Shown in pieces: positions 33,337 through 48,100 of a stretch of DNA of 64,000 bases. The position numbers and the translations under genes are program-made. The stretch is from positions 62,001-126,000 of the forward strand of contig MEHQ01003923.1 of the NCBI GenBank assembly GCA_008828725.1, in the 5' to 3' direction. Each line of letters opens with the position of its first letter. Position 1 is the stretch's first letter. Origin of the DNA: Saccharina japonica. Its lineage: Eukaryota > Sar > Phaeophyceae > Laminariales > Laminariaceae. Below the pieces are notes generated by a model. It saw only the letters and a program-made list of their open reading frames with translations. It had not been told where the DNA came from and made no database searches.

Positions 33337-34651
33337 GTGAGTGCAGTGTGACTTTCGTATATATGCGTAGGTGCTGGATTGCTGTGTAAGCTGTGTGTTG
33401 TGTCTTGTGTCTTGTGTCTTGTGGACGACTTTGTGTTTTGTGTTTTTCGTATCCAGTACGATGGCGGGCAGTGCATTGTCGTACTCGTACAGCAGTAGTC
33501 TCATTATTACATTATTACGAGTGCACCTGGTGTACGCACGTATAATATGTACAGCAGTACAGCCTGGTATTGATACTCGTATATCGCAATTTGCAGTACG
33601 TACTGCATTGGCGATGTATTATCTCTTGTCTCGTAGTTTGTGACCAGAGCTTGAATTTGTCTACGAAGAATCATCACGGACACTGAGTGGATGTTGCTGG
33701 ATGTCCATGGGTAGAAAGTAGAAAGAACAAAGCGCACACACATAATGCGCATGTCATACGAATCATACAGCGGTCTACAGCTGTAGCAGCTACTATTAAT
33801 ACTCTACAAGTACTGCTGTTTGTATGATACATAATAATACCTGGTACGAGTACAAGGTTCCCGTTCGGGATTTTGACTTGAAATCCCGGGGGTGTCGAAA
33901 GTAGAAAAGGGGGGGCGTCACCACCATCAGGCGCCCCCACTGCTTGTAGTTTATCCGAGTACTACTGCTGTAGTACTGCTAGGGCTAGGCACTGGCACAG
34001 CAGTACAGTACCGGCCCGCTCATAAGAAACCAAAAATCGGGCTTAGGCTGACTTTCTTATTTGAGAAAGGGGTGTGTCCCACACTAACTTCAGTATAATA
34101 GCTGTCGACTTTCTTAATTCCCCCGTAATGTTTAGGCTGAGATTCTCGTGGGGCACTTTCTTATGAGAGGGCCGGTAGTGTATGTACTGGCAGTAGTAAT
34201 CTATTAATACTGCCAGGAGCAATCTACTGATTGGCCCGGCCAGTATATTCGCCAGTAGGTCTCATGTTACGTACATCCAAGGAACACGCCATATTATCGT
34301 ACGGAAACCTGCCAAATGCGTGTCGGGAGGAGAGACGAGAGACAGTATACTGCTGCAATCCAGTGTACTGATTGATTTTGACGACAGTATAATCGCTACT
34401 GACTGAGTCAGCCACTGCCCAGCCCTAAGTGCTGCGGCATACTGCTGTGTAGCAGGATGAGGTTCGACGACGTGTGCTTGATTTTAAAATTACACGTGGA
34501 AATGTGAACAGAATTGCATGGGTATCTATCCTGCTGAACACTGCACACATGAACGCACGAACGCCAAAGCACCGTGGTTGTATCACAGGTCACAGAGGCC
34601 AAACTGTCAAGCGGTGGTGCTGTTGTACTGCTGTTGCACCGCTGCTGCACC

Positions 34652-34682
<31 letters not shown>

Positions 34683-37600
34683 GTGTTGTAGTGTCTACCG
34701 TGGCTGCGCGGTTGCGTTTGAAATGCGGAGGATGTGTGCGATCGTATCATCGTTGTCCTGCCCCTGCTGACATTACGTGAAATATGCCTTCGTTCGTACT
34801 TCCTGGGTGTGGACAGGAAACACGGCACACACGCACGCACGCACCCATACGCACCGTCCGTGGCGGTCAGAACAGGAAGAGCTTGATGTGCGACTGCTGC
34901 TGCTGTTCCGTGGCAACCACATAGTAGGCAGTCCCATGGACAGCAGTGCATTCGGACATGATACAGCAGCAGCGGCCAACCGCAGAGCAGCAGAGAGCAT
35001 AATCTTGAAATATGTGGGGTTTGCGTTGTCCTGGCAGGCTCTAGCTCGGCGGAAACAGATCCCCTAGTTACTTGCTATCTTCCGCGACTTTGAACGCCCA
35101 GAGCACGCGCCACGGACCTCGGCCGCGGCCCAAACTTGAGGCGTGTACACACGCGGGCCTCCTGCGTGCCCCGCGGCCGAGAGCACGGGAAAAGACCCCC
35201 GGACGGAAGAGAGACAAATGCCGATGCCTAAAAAAAGTAAATTTGGTATATATACTTATATACTCACTGACTCTACAATCCAGCCCCGTGGCCTTTGGGT
35301 GCGCACGAACCTCATCGCCACATCATATAGCAACAGCAGTGCTCTGACAGCGGTAATCTCCCATCTATAGTAGCCCATTTAGCCCGTGCCGACGAAAAGT
35401 ATCTCTCATCTAAGGTGTGTACTGTAGAAGGAGTCTACAGGCAGTAAGTAGTACAGGCCCATGAACTGAATAAGAAATACCACAGCAGTAACAACGTAAG
35501 GCTCAATTGTGGGGTGACGCTGGAAATTTGCAATACAAGGTCATGCTCAGCGGCAAGCGCTACACCAAATGCTATATACCAGGTACCAGTATATTGTGTA
35601 TGTAGCCCAGGCTCGAGGGGTGCTCAACGTTGGGGCCACAATGAGGTTTCAAGCCTTGGTCGCATTAACCCCTTAAGAACTGGTCCCCCATATTTTGGGA
35701 CAAACTACTTGGAATTAGTGGGATATGTTTTCAGTTCTGAATGGGTTAACCCCTTAAGAACTGGTCCCCCATATTTGGGGACAAACTACTTGGAATTAGT
35801 GGGATATTTTTTCAGTTCTGAATGGGTTAATCCCTTAAGAACTGGTCCCCCATATTTGGGGACAAACTACTTGGAATTAGTGGGATATTTTTTCAGTTCT
35901 GAATGGGTTAACCCCTTAAGAACTGGTCCCACGAATTTGGGGACAAAATACTTGGAATTAGTGTGGGGCATTTTTTTTCAGTTCTGTATGGGTTAAGTGC
36001 TTCTTGTTGGCGGGCCCATACTGTACAGCTACTAATAGACAGGTACCTGGTACAGGAGGACGACACCCCAAACGAAAACTCAGTCGGGGCGTCAAGATGC
36101 CAGCCAGTTCCGCGACTCTTTCTGCACAAACTCAATAGCGATTGCTACGTACCATGCGCCACACCCACTCTACAGAGTACCGTTACTTGTATTATTGGCG
36201 TACGTACATGTGATATGCACTCACGTACTGCTGCCTCGTAAGCATACATGCACTTTAGGTACCGCGTGTGCCGGTAGACATTCGGGCAGCACTTCAGACA
36301 ACTGCGAATCATTTTTTTGTTCGTGCTTTACGATCTGTAAGACGCAGGCAGTACGCCGGATAGGAGTCAGTGCCCCAGCTGTCATCGTCGTCGGCAACGA
36401 TGGCATTTAGTACAGACAGCACTACCCACCGTCCCTTTGTCTTTCGAAGGATGGGATATTGGGTGAAGTTACACGTACTTCACAGTACATACATAGTACC
36501 AGGTACATTGTTTTCTGTTGTGTCTACTAGCATAGGACATTACCGTAGGAATGGGAGTGTTTCTACGGTACTTACCGTTTGGGTCTCGAGCCTATCCTTT
36601 TAGGCTGCATGTTGTGCTCTCCCAGGGACCCTAGCTAGTAGCGTAGGAGGGAAGACTAGACTGGTAAACGTTCGATTCTGACGAAACCGGGCAGGCCGCG
36701 CAGCCACGGTGAGACGTTGACAGTAGAGTTCGCCCCTCCTGACCACAGGAGAAACTAATGAATATGCCCATGAACCTTAGCCCATGGTCTACTATTACGG
36801 GAGACACAGTGAGCAAGACCCATCACGCACACTAAAACCTATATATTCCAGTTTTTTTTCCAAGCACTTTGGTTCTGTTTACTCATGATCGTATTCATAT
36901 CATATGTTCCCCTGTAATATATCATAGGTCTACGAATATATCGAAACATACAGCAGTTATTTTATTTACACTGTTAGCTCAAGTCGTTACAGTATTTAAT
37001 TTCCTCTACCCATTCCCTACACAGTATCTATTATTATTATTAGGGAGGTCTATCGGTCGTGCTATTATGGATGGCTGTACAGTACGCGACAGATGTTAAT
37101 AATCTGATAATTAAGAAATTAAGACTGAGTTTTTTGGGGGGGGGATAAGAATGCGACCTCTTTGTACTGAAAACAGTGTGGAACACACCCAGTCTTGCAT
37201 AAGAATTCCAGTCTGGCCAAAAAAAAAGATGCTCAACATCTGTCGCGTACTGTAGTCTTTAGTTTGTGACTTTCCCTTTTTCTGTCTATATTTGTAACGT
37301 TCTGTACTTTTATTTTTATTTTTCGTCCTTTACCTTCTTTTTTATTTATTTCCTTTGCTTTCTTTCTTTTTGTTTTGTTTTGTTTTGTTATTTTCTCACT
37401 TTGTTTCTTCTTTTTTGTTGTTGTTTTTGTTCGTTTCTCAGCATCGCCATCTCGCGGCTGTCCGAGCTCCTCTCCGAGCTCTTGTGGCGCATCGTTGGAG
37501 GAACGTTGGCCGTCGACATAGCCGTTGACTACCTCGCCTCCGACCAGCCATTCCAAAAACGCCTCGGTGATGCCGGAGGGGATGAGGGAGGCGCGGTGTC

Positions 37601-40600
37601 TCCGCTGGTGGAGTTGCTGTGCGACACGTTGTGGGGCGTAGATGCCATGGTGAGAGGAAGGTTTTTGCTGTTAAAGGGGGCGCGTATTAATCAGGACCCA
37701 TCAGGTACCCTAAAATCTATATATTCCAGTATTTTTACCAAGCATATTTGGTCCTGATTACTATGTTCGCCCGTAGTAATATTCTTTTATTGGGCAGTTT
37801 TCGATGATATTGTTGGATGTTTTCGACGCCTCAGTGATGACTGAGGGGGGGGTTGGGGGAGGCACGATGTCTGCGCTGATGGAGGTGCTGTGCGACACAT
37901 TGTGGGAGTGGATGCCATGGCTAATAGGGAGGGGGGTCTGTTATTGTGTACGCAGTTTTCGACGGTATTGTTGTTCTGGTTGTTGATGTTGATTTATTAT
38001 ATTTTTGTGTGTTTTCTCGTTGCTGGTGTTGTTCTGGTGTTGTTGCTGTTGATTTTGTTGTTTTTTCCGTTGATTTTGTTTTTAAGTTGTTGTTAAGTTT
38101 GATCTAACTCGCGTTTTTTTCTGCTTTTTGCTTTTTGCTTCTTGTTTTTTGCTTTTTCTTCTTGTTGTCCTCGGCCAGGTGCGAGGAACGGTGGCCACCA
38201 ACACGTTGGATTTGATGGAGCCTCTGCAGCAGAAGCAGTGGGACAGACTTTGCGCTTTTGTGCGCCGCATCCGGAAGGACAAGCTGGTGCCGCACAAGGT
38301 CCTCATGGGCATGCTCACGGTGCGTCAGTCGCCCCAACGCTCACTCCCGGGGTGGGGTGGGGTACGCTCAACTCGATAATGATAACCCCCCCCCACGACC
38401 ACCACTACCCCCACCACCTCGTGTGTTTTTGTTAAATGGAATCGGTCCAGTGATATTTCCCGTCGTCTTCTTTTTTGGTATAATAGCTCGTCCAGGTACT
38501 ACAGTAGTAGTGCCTCGTGGTAGCTTGAATTTTCGGAAGGTCGAGGTCGGGATCCTTGTATGTCGTCCGCTTGCCATCGCTGTACTCGTAGCTCTCCGGG
38601 GCGATGGTTGACACGATCGTGTGAAAGCGCTTGAGGCTTTTTTACGCACTGAGCTAGCAGTCACCCCTCACCACCGCGCGTGCTTTTGGGTGGCACACAC
38701 CATAATCAGCGGGCGTAACGCCAGCGCTCACTACCATTAATAGTTCAGTGGTTGTGGTGAGCAACATCTACTGCTGTAACACAACACCCTCCCCACCACC
38801 ACTACCACCGCCACGACTATCACCACTGTCAACACACACCAGACGCCTGCTATCTTGAGGTAGAGGTGATGCACCATTTCGTTCATGACGGTGGTCACTT
38901 CAAGAGCTCCGTACTCCACCCGAAAACTAATTTCGGAGAAAAATAAAAGTGCTACGAATTAATACCCGGTGAACGAGCCCATGGCCCAAATAGTAAAACG
39001 AACAATATTGCATCACGAGAATGATAAATTCCGACATTTTTGGGTCAACCCCTTAAGAACTGGTCCCACGTATTTGGGGGAAAACCACTTGGAATTAGTG
39101 TGGGGTGTTTTTTTTTCAGTTCTGAGTGGGTTAAGAAGCCCCGTCCTTCCGAAAACGTTTCAGCCAAAATAGCCAAAATAAGGTATACCTTATACCTCTA
39201 TCGTAGCACGCGTCACTACCACACACCACCACACACCATCGCCATCACCACCACCATTACCGTTACCATTACCACGACCAATTCCACCACCACCACCACT
39301 TTGTCAGTGTCTTGAACCGCTGCTGGCACCATCTCGTCGCATACCACCCCCCACCCCCGACACGTCACGGCCATATTACTGATCTTCATGTATTATGTTT
39401 CCGGCGATTTCAGCGGCGCAACATGGCTGTGTCTGCTGTCTGCAGATAGCACCGTTCCTTTCCTCGGGCAGATAATCAATTCGTTTGTGTGCACTTCATA
39501 ATCTAGATATTTCAAGGCAGGTGCATTCCCGATCGTGTATGATGTGTATGATCTGTATGATGTGTATGATCTGTATGATCTGTATGATCTGTATGATCTG
39601 TATGATCTGTATGGTCTGTATGATCTAGCTCATGTTGCCGGGTGGTACCCGTATAATCTGCATGATCTCGCACACGTTTCCAGGGTTGGATCTGTTCTAT
39701 GCAAGATCCTGCATAATCTCTCACATCTCCTGATGTTCGTTGCACCCACTGCCTACTTGGTGTTTCACTCTATTTATCCCCTATCCCCGGTCCCCTATCT
39801 CCTGATAACCGTTGCACACACCGCCTCCTTGATTTTTCACGCTGTCCCCTGTCCCCTGATGATCTTCGCATACACGCTTCGTTGGTTTTCACGCTGTCTT
39901 TCTGCCCCTTGTCTCGTATCCCCGGATGACCGTTGCCCGCACCGCCTTTCTGGTGCCCGGCACGCCAACAATATGACCGTTGGATTGCTGCCTCGCAGGA
40001 GGAGCTGCTCGTTGGCTCCGAGATAATCTCCCAGCCAAGCCTTCCAAGGGGGAAGGAGGTCAAGTCCACGCTGCTGGCGCGAGCGATGCTCAGGGTGAGG
40101 AGGCGTGTTTGTTCTGTTATTTCTAGGTGTAACCAAAGGGAGAACGTACGTATTATACATGGTTTTTGGGACCATCTTGGGTTCTGATTATACAACATAG
40201 GCCCACCCCGTAATAGCAGCCGGTGTGCGCTGTAATTGGCTACCAGGTATATTGTTAATGTTGTTCGGCTATTCCAGGTAGAGTACTTTGCTGTTAGGGT
40301 TGTTCGTTCGTTTCGTTTAGTTGTTTATTTTTTTTATTTTTTCCCATTTATGATCTCAGCCCTTCGTTTCTCTCTCCCTCCCAGTCGTATCCGGGGTCAC
40401 ACAACAAGCTCTCCTCCCCCCTCCCCACTATCAACAGTACGGTACGTGGGTTCATTGATATCGCGCGAAGAATTCGACCCTTTCTTCCTTCGTCGACTCG
40501 CGTTCATCGAATTACGCCTACCCACGTTATTTGGGCGCTCTCAGCAGTTGATTTCCTTTTTTTTTTTTTTTTTGGCAAAAAAATAAATAATCACCACGGT

Positions 40601-43600
40601 GGAATTTGAACTCCCGGAATCAACTCTAGCCGCATTCAAAGGTACCACTACTCTACACCCCCGGGGCGACCTGCCGTGCTTTTGATGTCAGTATTTTTAT
40701 TACGAGGGAACATACCATAGTAACAGAACCAAATATGGATAGTAAACATAGGGAGGTGCACGGTTTTGGGGACAATCCTAGGTTCTGATTACTATACTGT
40801 GTATGGCTCCACGTAATATTCCTGTGATGTGGTACTTGTGTTGACTGCTGTGGAATTATGTGCTGTGGTGCACTGCTTTGACCTGTTTGTGGTACGGTTC
40901 TGTCTTGATTTTGTTGCTCTGTCCTGTTGTTGTGCTGTCCTGCCTTGTGCGGTACTCTGCACTGGGCTGTATTATGGACTGTGCTGCACATACTCTACAC
41001 TGTGCTGTACTCTGTGCTGTACTTTGCTGTACGTACTCTGCGCTGTGTTGTACTTGGACTGTGCTGTACTGTGCTGCACTCTGCTGTGCTCTGCACTGTG
41101 CTGTCCTCTGCATCAAAAATGATGTACGATAGTATTTCGTGTATCTCGCACAATGATTGTCGGCTTGACAACGAAACCCTGACGCCCTCCCCCCGACGGT
41201 ACCGTTGTACTCGCCAACCGAGTTAAATCGACACGACACAGCTGGTTGAGAAAATGTGCCGCCGACTCAGCTTGAGTCCCCTCGGTGCTTGAAGGCGGGT
41301 AGTTTTACCGACTGTGCTGTATCTGCAGGAGAGATTAAAACGAACGAAACGAAGGGTTATTATACGGCGTTTACCCTCCTTGCGATGCGCTATATACCCC
41401 ACTTGCCGTTGCCGGCTCTCAAGAAAAACACGGAGATGGCGTACAAGCAGCACCGGTTCAACCTTCAGCGGGAAGAGACGGAGGGATTCGCTAAGCTGCT
41501 TGTGCTCCTGGGAGGGGTGCGGGATGGTAGCAAGGTGGAGTCGGAGGAGAACATGCGTCGGCTTATCGGATACTTCGACCTCGACCCGAACAGGTGCACT
41601 AAAACACAATAACACTATAACTAGTTCTTACGAAATGGCCGCAGGGCCTGAGGAGGGCAGTCTTGCACTTGGCAGATCTGAGAAATAAATGAGAAAACTA
41701 TTTGGCTCCGAATCGTGACAGTACTCTACCCACTCAACTCCACTCACCCATCCATCCACCCACCCACCTACCCACCGCACCCACCCACCCACCCACCCAC
41801 CCACCCACCCATCACCCACCCACCTCGAACTATGGACCCCCAGGTCTCTTGACCTGACGCTGGACGCTCTCGAGTCGGACCCCTCAAACCTTGGACTGCT
41901 GCGATTGGTCAGCAACTTCAACAAGGATAGCGTGCCGCACGTGGTTGGCTTCAAGCTTCGGCACTACCGGCACCCCTTCGTGGCCAAGGTGCATCGGGCG
42001 CGAGTGCGGGACGCGCTCAATAAGAAGGTGGGGGATTGTGTGGAGGAGGGTAGGGTGGGGGGGGGGTAGTTTTGTGCATGCCGTAGTCGTATGACATAGA
42101 CCCCTCGCATCCCTACATGTCGCGGACGAGCATGTGGGTTTTCGGGGGGGTATTGTTTGTGCATGTTTGTGTGTTGTGGGGGGGGGGGGGCGGGGGGGGA
42201 GGGGGGGGGGGGGGGGGGGGGTTGGTGATTGTGTTGGTGGTAGTGGCAGTGGCGGTGGTGGTGATGGTGGTGGTGTTGGTGGTGTTGGTGTTTGATGGCG
42301 GTGGCGGTTGTAAAACAATCTACCATGCCACAGTAACAACAAAAATGTGCACTGTTGATATCAATACGGGTGTACGACCTGCGGCAGCACTTACCAAATT
42401 TTGGGATTAGTTTTTGTACGTTTTGGCTCGACTACCTGTTTGCACTAAACAGTTATTACTGTACTAATCAGGACCACATCTGTTTCGTTAAAATACTCCA
42501 ACCTACCTGGTATAGGCTTTTGTGTGAGTGCTGGGTCCTGATTACTATGCTCCCCCGTCTACTCCTGCTGCGGTTTATGTGTAAACGTGTAGAAGACGAT
42601 TTTTTTATACTACGACGAACCATTCCGGGGGCAGTGGCCCTGGGTGAGAGTCCCTGGCTGGTCGCAGCAGAGAGGCCTCATTGATCCCACTATACACGAA
42701 AGAAAGCGACGACGGATAATGTTACAACAGAAAAAAACGTTTTTTGGTCTCGTATTGCAATCAGCCCTTGGCCCAAAACTTGAGTGTCTCAATCAACCCT
42801 GTTGCAGTACTGCGGCGAAAAGTATCCCACGCTCGTTCCAAGCAGTGTGTCCACAACCACATGCGTCCCCTTGGACAGATCAGATAGATCATTCCCACTT
42901 CCTGATCTGTATGATCTGTATGATCTGTATGATCTGTATGATCTAGCTCATGTTGCCGGGTGGGAGCCGAGTGCGTGATCTAGGACAGGGGTCGTGAGTT
43001 GGATGTGTACTATACGGGTGCTGCACTACCTCTCATGACGGCAGGCTAGGATCTAGATGATCTACAGATAGATCGTGATCTTGGTTGGATCTGTACTATT
43101 CAGATCCTGTACAACATCTCATGACGGCAGGTTAGGATCTAGATTATCTGTACATGATATATCTGCAGATGATATGTAACTGATCTATCTGCAGATGATG
43201 TGTACATGATATATCTGTAGATGATCTGTACATTATATATCTGTACATGATCTGTCTGCCCGACGTGTGGTGCACTTCAATATGTTTACCGAAGCTTGGC
43301 CAAGATCACACAGCCTTCATCCCTTTCGTTACGTCAGCATGCGCGTGCGCAATGGTGGGAATGCTTTTTTTTTTCTCGCCGGCACGATATGTTACTTTGG
43401 GCCAGAGCAATACAGTACACATCCCCACCCAGCCAAAAATGTGCGCAAGAGCTGTGCCGTACAGATCAAACCTGGCCAACATAATCTAGATATTGTAGGT
43501 AGATCATACAAAGTTCTCGTTCAAGATGTGGTTGGCTTGAAATCCGGGGGCGGGGGGTCGCAAGTTGAAATGCGGGAACATCATCATCGCCATCATCATC

Positions 43601-45101
43601 AGGCGTTCTTATTTATGTGAGGACAGGATGAGGTTCGGTATGTAGATCATACCGGGATATATCAGGGATCTACCTGCCCGGGAGTATCTACATCGTGATC
43701 TACGTAGATATTTCCTATTTCTATGAGGACAAAATGAGGTTCGATATGTGGATCATATAAATCAGGGATTTATCTGCCCCGAATTGTAGATTTGATATGT
43801 CCGGTGTGCGCGATGCGATGCTTGCAATGCATGCGCACGTTTTTGTTTTTTCAGGAGATGGACCTGGCGACGTACAAGGAGGAGTTGGAGAAGGTGAGAG
43901 GCTGGCAGGGGTGACAAAGCTGTAGATGTAGCAATCTAATGGATCGGTAGGCGGATCGGTAAATTGATCGGTGGATTGATCGGTAAAATGATCGGTAAAT
44001 TCATGGGTGAATCGATCGGTAAATGGATAGTTTTTTTTTTAATTGGTAGATGGATTGGTCGATGAGTCGGTAACTTGGTCGGTCGATCGCCCGCAACAAA
44101 AACACGACCAGCTTTGTATTTGTGGTAATGTTCACTCAAGAAGCCCGACGTATGACAACAAGAAAAGCTGACAAAATAAAAACAAAATCCGATCAACAAT
44201 CCCAACGTCTATTAGGGATATCACCCAAACGGAGGACCGTACGTAGTAAATAGGACCACATATTTCTACTGTAGAAAAATAGGCAACTCTGTAGGGGTTT
44301 TTGTGTGTACCGTTGGGGTCCTATTTACTATGGTGACCCGTAACAATAATAATGTTAATCGTATACCTGGTTTTCACCTTCGAGGGAAACGTTTTCGTTC
44401 ATTATTAATAGTACTATTACTATTTCAAGACATTAGAGGGACACGATATGGTAAAGAAGAAGCGTACTACTGTAGTACTATGTAGTACTATTACGGAGGG
44501 CCATAGTAAACACTAGTAAATAGGACCACATCTTGTTGGGGAAAAGGGGTAAGTATATAGGGTTTGTGTGTGCCGTCGGTCCTATTTGATAGGGGACTAG
44601 ATATTGTTATTAATGGTAAAAAGAGGTAAATAGACTCCATACCTAACTACAAGGAGCATTTCTTCTACACCCTAATGTATACACGTTTCTTATATTCCGG
44701 GTCCGAGTGGTAGGGTTTGTGTGTGCCGTCGGTCCTATTTACTATGGTCCCCGATACTAATAGTGATACTAATAGTCAGTCAGAAATGTTTTCGCCAAAA
44801 AGTGCTGCCTCTATCCTTGCACGCGCTAATAAAGTCCGATTTTTTTTTGCTTTGTTTTGTTGTCTTTCTTATGGGCGCAGATCACTCCCCGCTCCCTCTA
44901 CGTGGTGGTCGCGATGCTGCTGGCGACGGGAACGATGACCCTGGAAGGCGTGTTGCAGCACACATCCCCTGGCTTCATCTCTCTTGCTGCCGCAGAAAAG
45001 TGAGTTTCGTTTTTTTTTTCTTCATTTCATTTCGTTTTGTTTTGATGTTGCCTATTTACAAACGTGATAATTTGTTGTTGTTTGTGTTGTTGTTTGTGTT
45101 G

Positions 45102-45133
<32 letters not shown>

Positions 45134-48100
45134 GTTGGTGGTGTCGGTGTTGGTGTTGTTGTTGGTGTCACATTAACAGACCGCTGTAGTCTTCTAGTCC
45201 ATGACCACAGGCCAGGCCAGTCTCCAAAAACTGTGGAGAGGAAGAACACCACAGGAAAAACACAAAAACCAAACAGTTTGCTCCAGCGCCGTATATATGC
45301 GACCTTGACTGCTTCTGGGTGGGACAGGGGCGACATGCCAGGCGCTGACAGCAGCAGCAAGAGCCTGTGGGTGGCCCAACGCCCAAACTCTTCCCACCTA
45401 AAGCAACAGCTAACCCCCAAACCGAAATTGTGTCCCGATTGCTGCGCTGATTACTTGCACGTCGCTTGCACTAACAACGCGGTACGATGGCGCTGGGTGG
45501 CGGGAAACATTGGGTTATGATCAGGGCATACATGGCCGATTTGGAGAACCAGCTGGCCAAGGCCGGGGGGAGGGCCGTGAAGCTTGACTGCGACGGAAAC
45601 TTGAAGATGGCCTCAGCCTCGGCTAGCTCGGACTCCTCCAGCAAGTGAGTGTGCGTAGGGAGATACTTGAAAGGGCTCGATTTAAGATGATCACTGATTG
45701 ATTTAAGAGGTCAAATGGCTAGGCACGGGCACCAAGTGCGTGTAGGGAGATAATTAGGATTTTGAGGAGAGCTCGATTTTTAAGATCATCACCGATTTTG
45801 AGAGCGGTATAATGGCTTGGCAAGGGCATGCTAAAATCTACCAGGTACTCGTAGCAGTAGCCATCCCGGTTTAAGATTGATACTGGTTCAAGAGGGGTCT
45901 ACTATTTCGGGAAGGCGGTAGCAATCAGAACCCGCGATTAACCCAAGAAAACGTATGTTTCTCTCTTTACTATTACGGAGGGCCATAGTTAATAGGACCT
46001 AATATTGTCAAGTGAAAATGGGTAAATGTATAGGTGTTAGTGTGTACCGTAGGTCCTATTTACTACATTAGCCCACCCGTAATAACCATGTTTGGTTCTC
46101 AATACTTTGTTCCCCTGAAAAAGACTAGACACACTCCTCTCTCAAAATCGTAGCCCCCCCCCCTGTATCTAGTAGTTACGATCAGCGAATGCGTGTTTAT
46201 GGTTTTTCACCGCGCCAAAACAAGGACCGGACCGACACGGTGGGCCGCACCAACTTCCCCGAATCCCATGCTTTATTATACTGCAGTAGTAGAGCGTCAT
46301 TCAGCGGCGTGGTAGAGGCGGCTTCCCGCGGCGCAAATTGCCGAAAATTCATTTTCCCCGTGCTCTGGTGTCTCTCTGTCTCTATTTTGGCGCTTTTGGG
46401 GTTTTTATTTTTTATTTTTTTCATCCTTCACTTTTACTACTTTCTCCCCGAATCCCATGCTTTATTATACTGCAGTAGTAGAGCGTCATTCAGCGGCGTG
46501 GTAGAGGCGGCTTCCCGCGGCGCAAATTGCCGAAAAATCATTTTCCCCGTGCTCTGGTGTCTCTCTGTCTCTATTTTGGCGCTTTTGGGGTTTTTATTTT
46601 TTATTTTTTTCATCCTTCACTTTTACTACTTTCCACCTGTCTGGAGGACAAGCCGTGGTCACAGGATTCCTTTGTCCCCCCCCCCCCGGTGCTCCGTCTC
46701 GAAAAGGATGCGTGGTTAGTGGTCAAATGACTAAGGCAAGCAACAAATGAGTACGCCCCCACCCCCCTCCCTGGTACATACATGCTTGCCTTCCATTTTT
46801 ATCGCGCAGATGATTTTTTTCGGCATTATCACTGCTTCCTCGATTTTCATCGTTTTTTTTTCTTACTCAAAACGCTCTCGCGCTTTCCGCGATGGTATCA
46901 TATGTAATCCGGGGATCAGGCTGGGCAGCATGGCCCCTTTGGCTTCTGGCAGCGGGTACGGAGGCGGCGGAGGGGGGGGCATGGGGACACTCTACGGCGG
47001 GAGAGATCGCGACAGGTAAGCCGAGCATCACACATCCAAAAACATGAAAAATGCACACAAACACCAAAACTGTGTCCCCTCGACGGAGCATGGTTCAAGA
47101 AGAAGGGAGAGTCGAAATGGAGTCACGTGTGCCGGTATACTTATGTGTGGTTTCGAAAATGCCGATGTGTATGTTGTTTGCTTCTTCTTGTTTGTGTCCC
47201 AACCGGAGATCTATGAATAGTTGTGATTTTTGTTGCGGGCCATCGGCGGGAAAAACGTAGACCTTCAGTTTTGTTGACGTTGGCGGTGGCTGTCGGTATA
47301 GATAAAACTATAGGGTCCCATCCCCGGATCGGAAACCCCTCCATACACCTACAACTCCAACAATCCGGGGACGAAAACCGAGTTCCCCTGGGATGACATT
47401 GCCCCGCACGGTGTAGAAACCCCAACCCCACTGGCTCCATCACTGAATGGCTGGGGTTCGTGGAGCCAGCGCCACCCGGGGAGGACAAAATGCTATCCGT
47501 CCGTACATCTACAACTCCGACAGCACGGAGACGAAAACTGTGATCCCCTGAGTCGATACCGGGTCGCACAGTCGCACAGTGTGGAAACCCCAACCCCACT
47601 GACTCATAGCTGATTGGCTGGGGTAGCTTGAGGTTCTGCTGCACCCGGGTATGTTAAGAGCCCATCCCCGGATAATCACTACTTCCACCCATCTACAACC
47701 CCGACAAACCGGGGACAAAAAAAAAAACGGGTCGATACCGCCCCACACGGTGTGGAAACCCCAACCCCGCTGACTCTATCACTGTTTGGCTGAGGTTCGG
47801 GAAGTCAGGGCCACCCGGGGAGGATAAAGTGTCCCCGCATCCTAAAGACTTTCATACACAAACCCAACACACCGGGGACGAAAATGGCGACCCCCCGGGT
47901 CGATACCGCCCCGCACGGTGGGGAAACCCCAGTCCCGTCGACCGATGGCTGATTGGCTGGGGCTTGAAAATATATCCAGCGCCACCCGGGGAGGATATAG
48001 ATGGTCCCGTCCCCGGATCTCGCATCTACAACTCCAATACACCGGGGACGAAAACGGTGGTCCGCCCGGGCCGATAACGCCCCTTACGGTGTTTAGACCC

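Noticed and set aside
46189..46719. 176-codon plus-strand open frame
   Set aside because: Created by a young 189-bp (63-codon) duplication in THOC2 intron 9; contains no domain and has no splice relation to the neighbouring exons.
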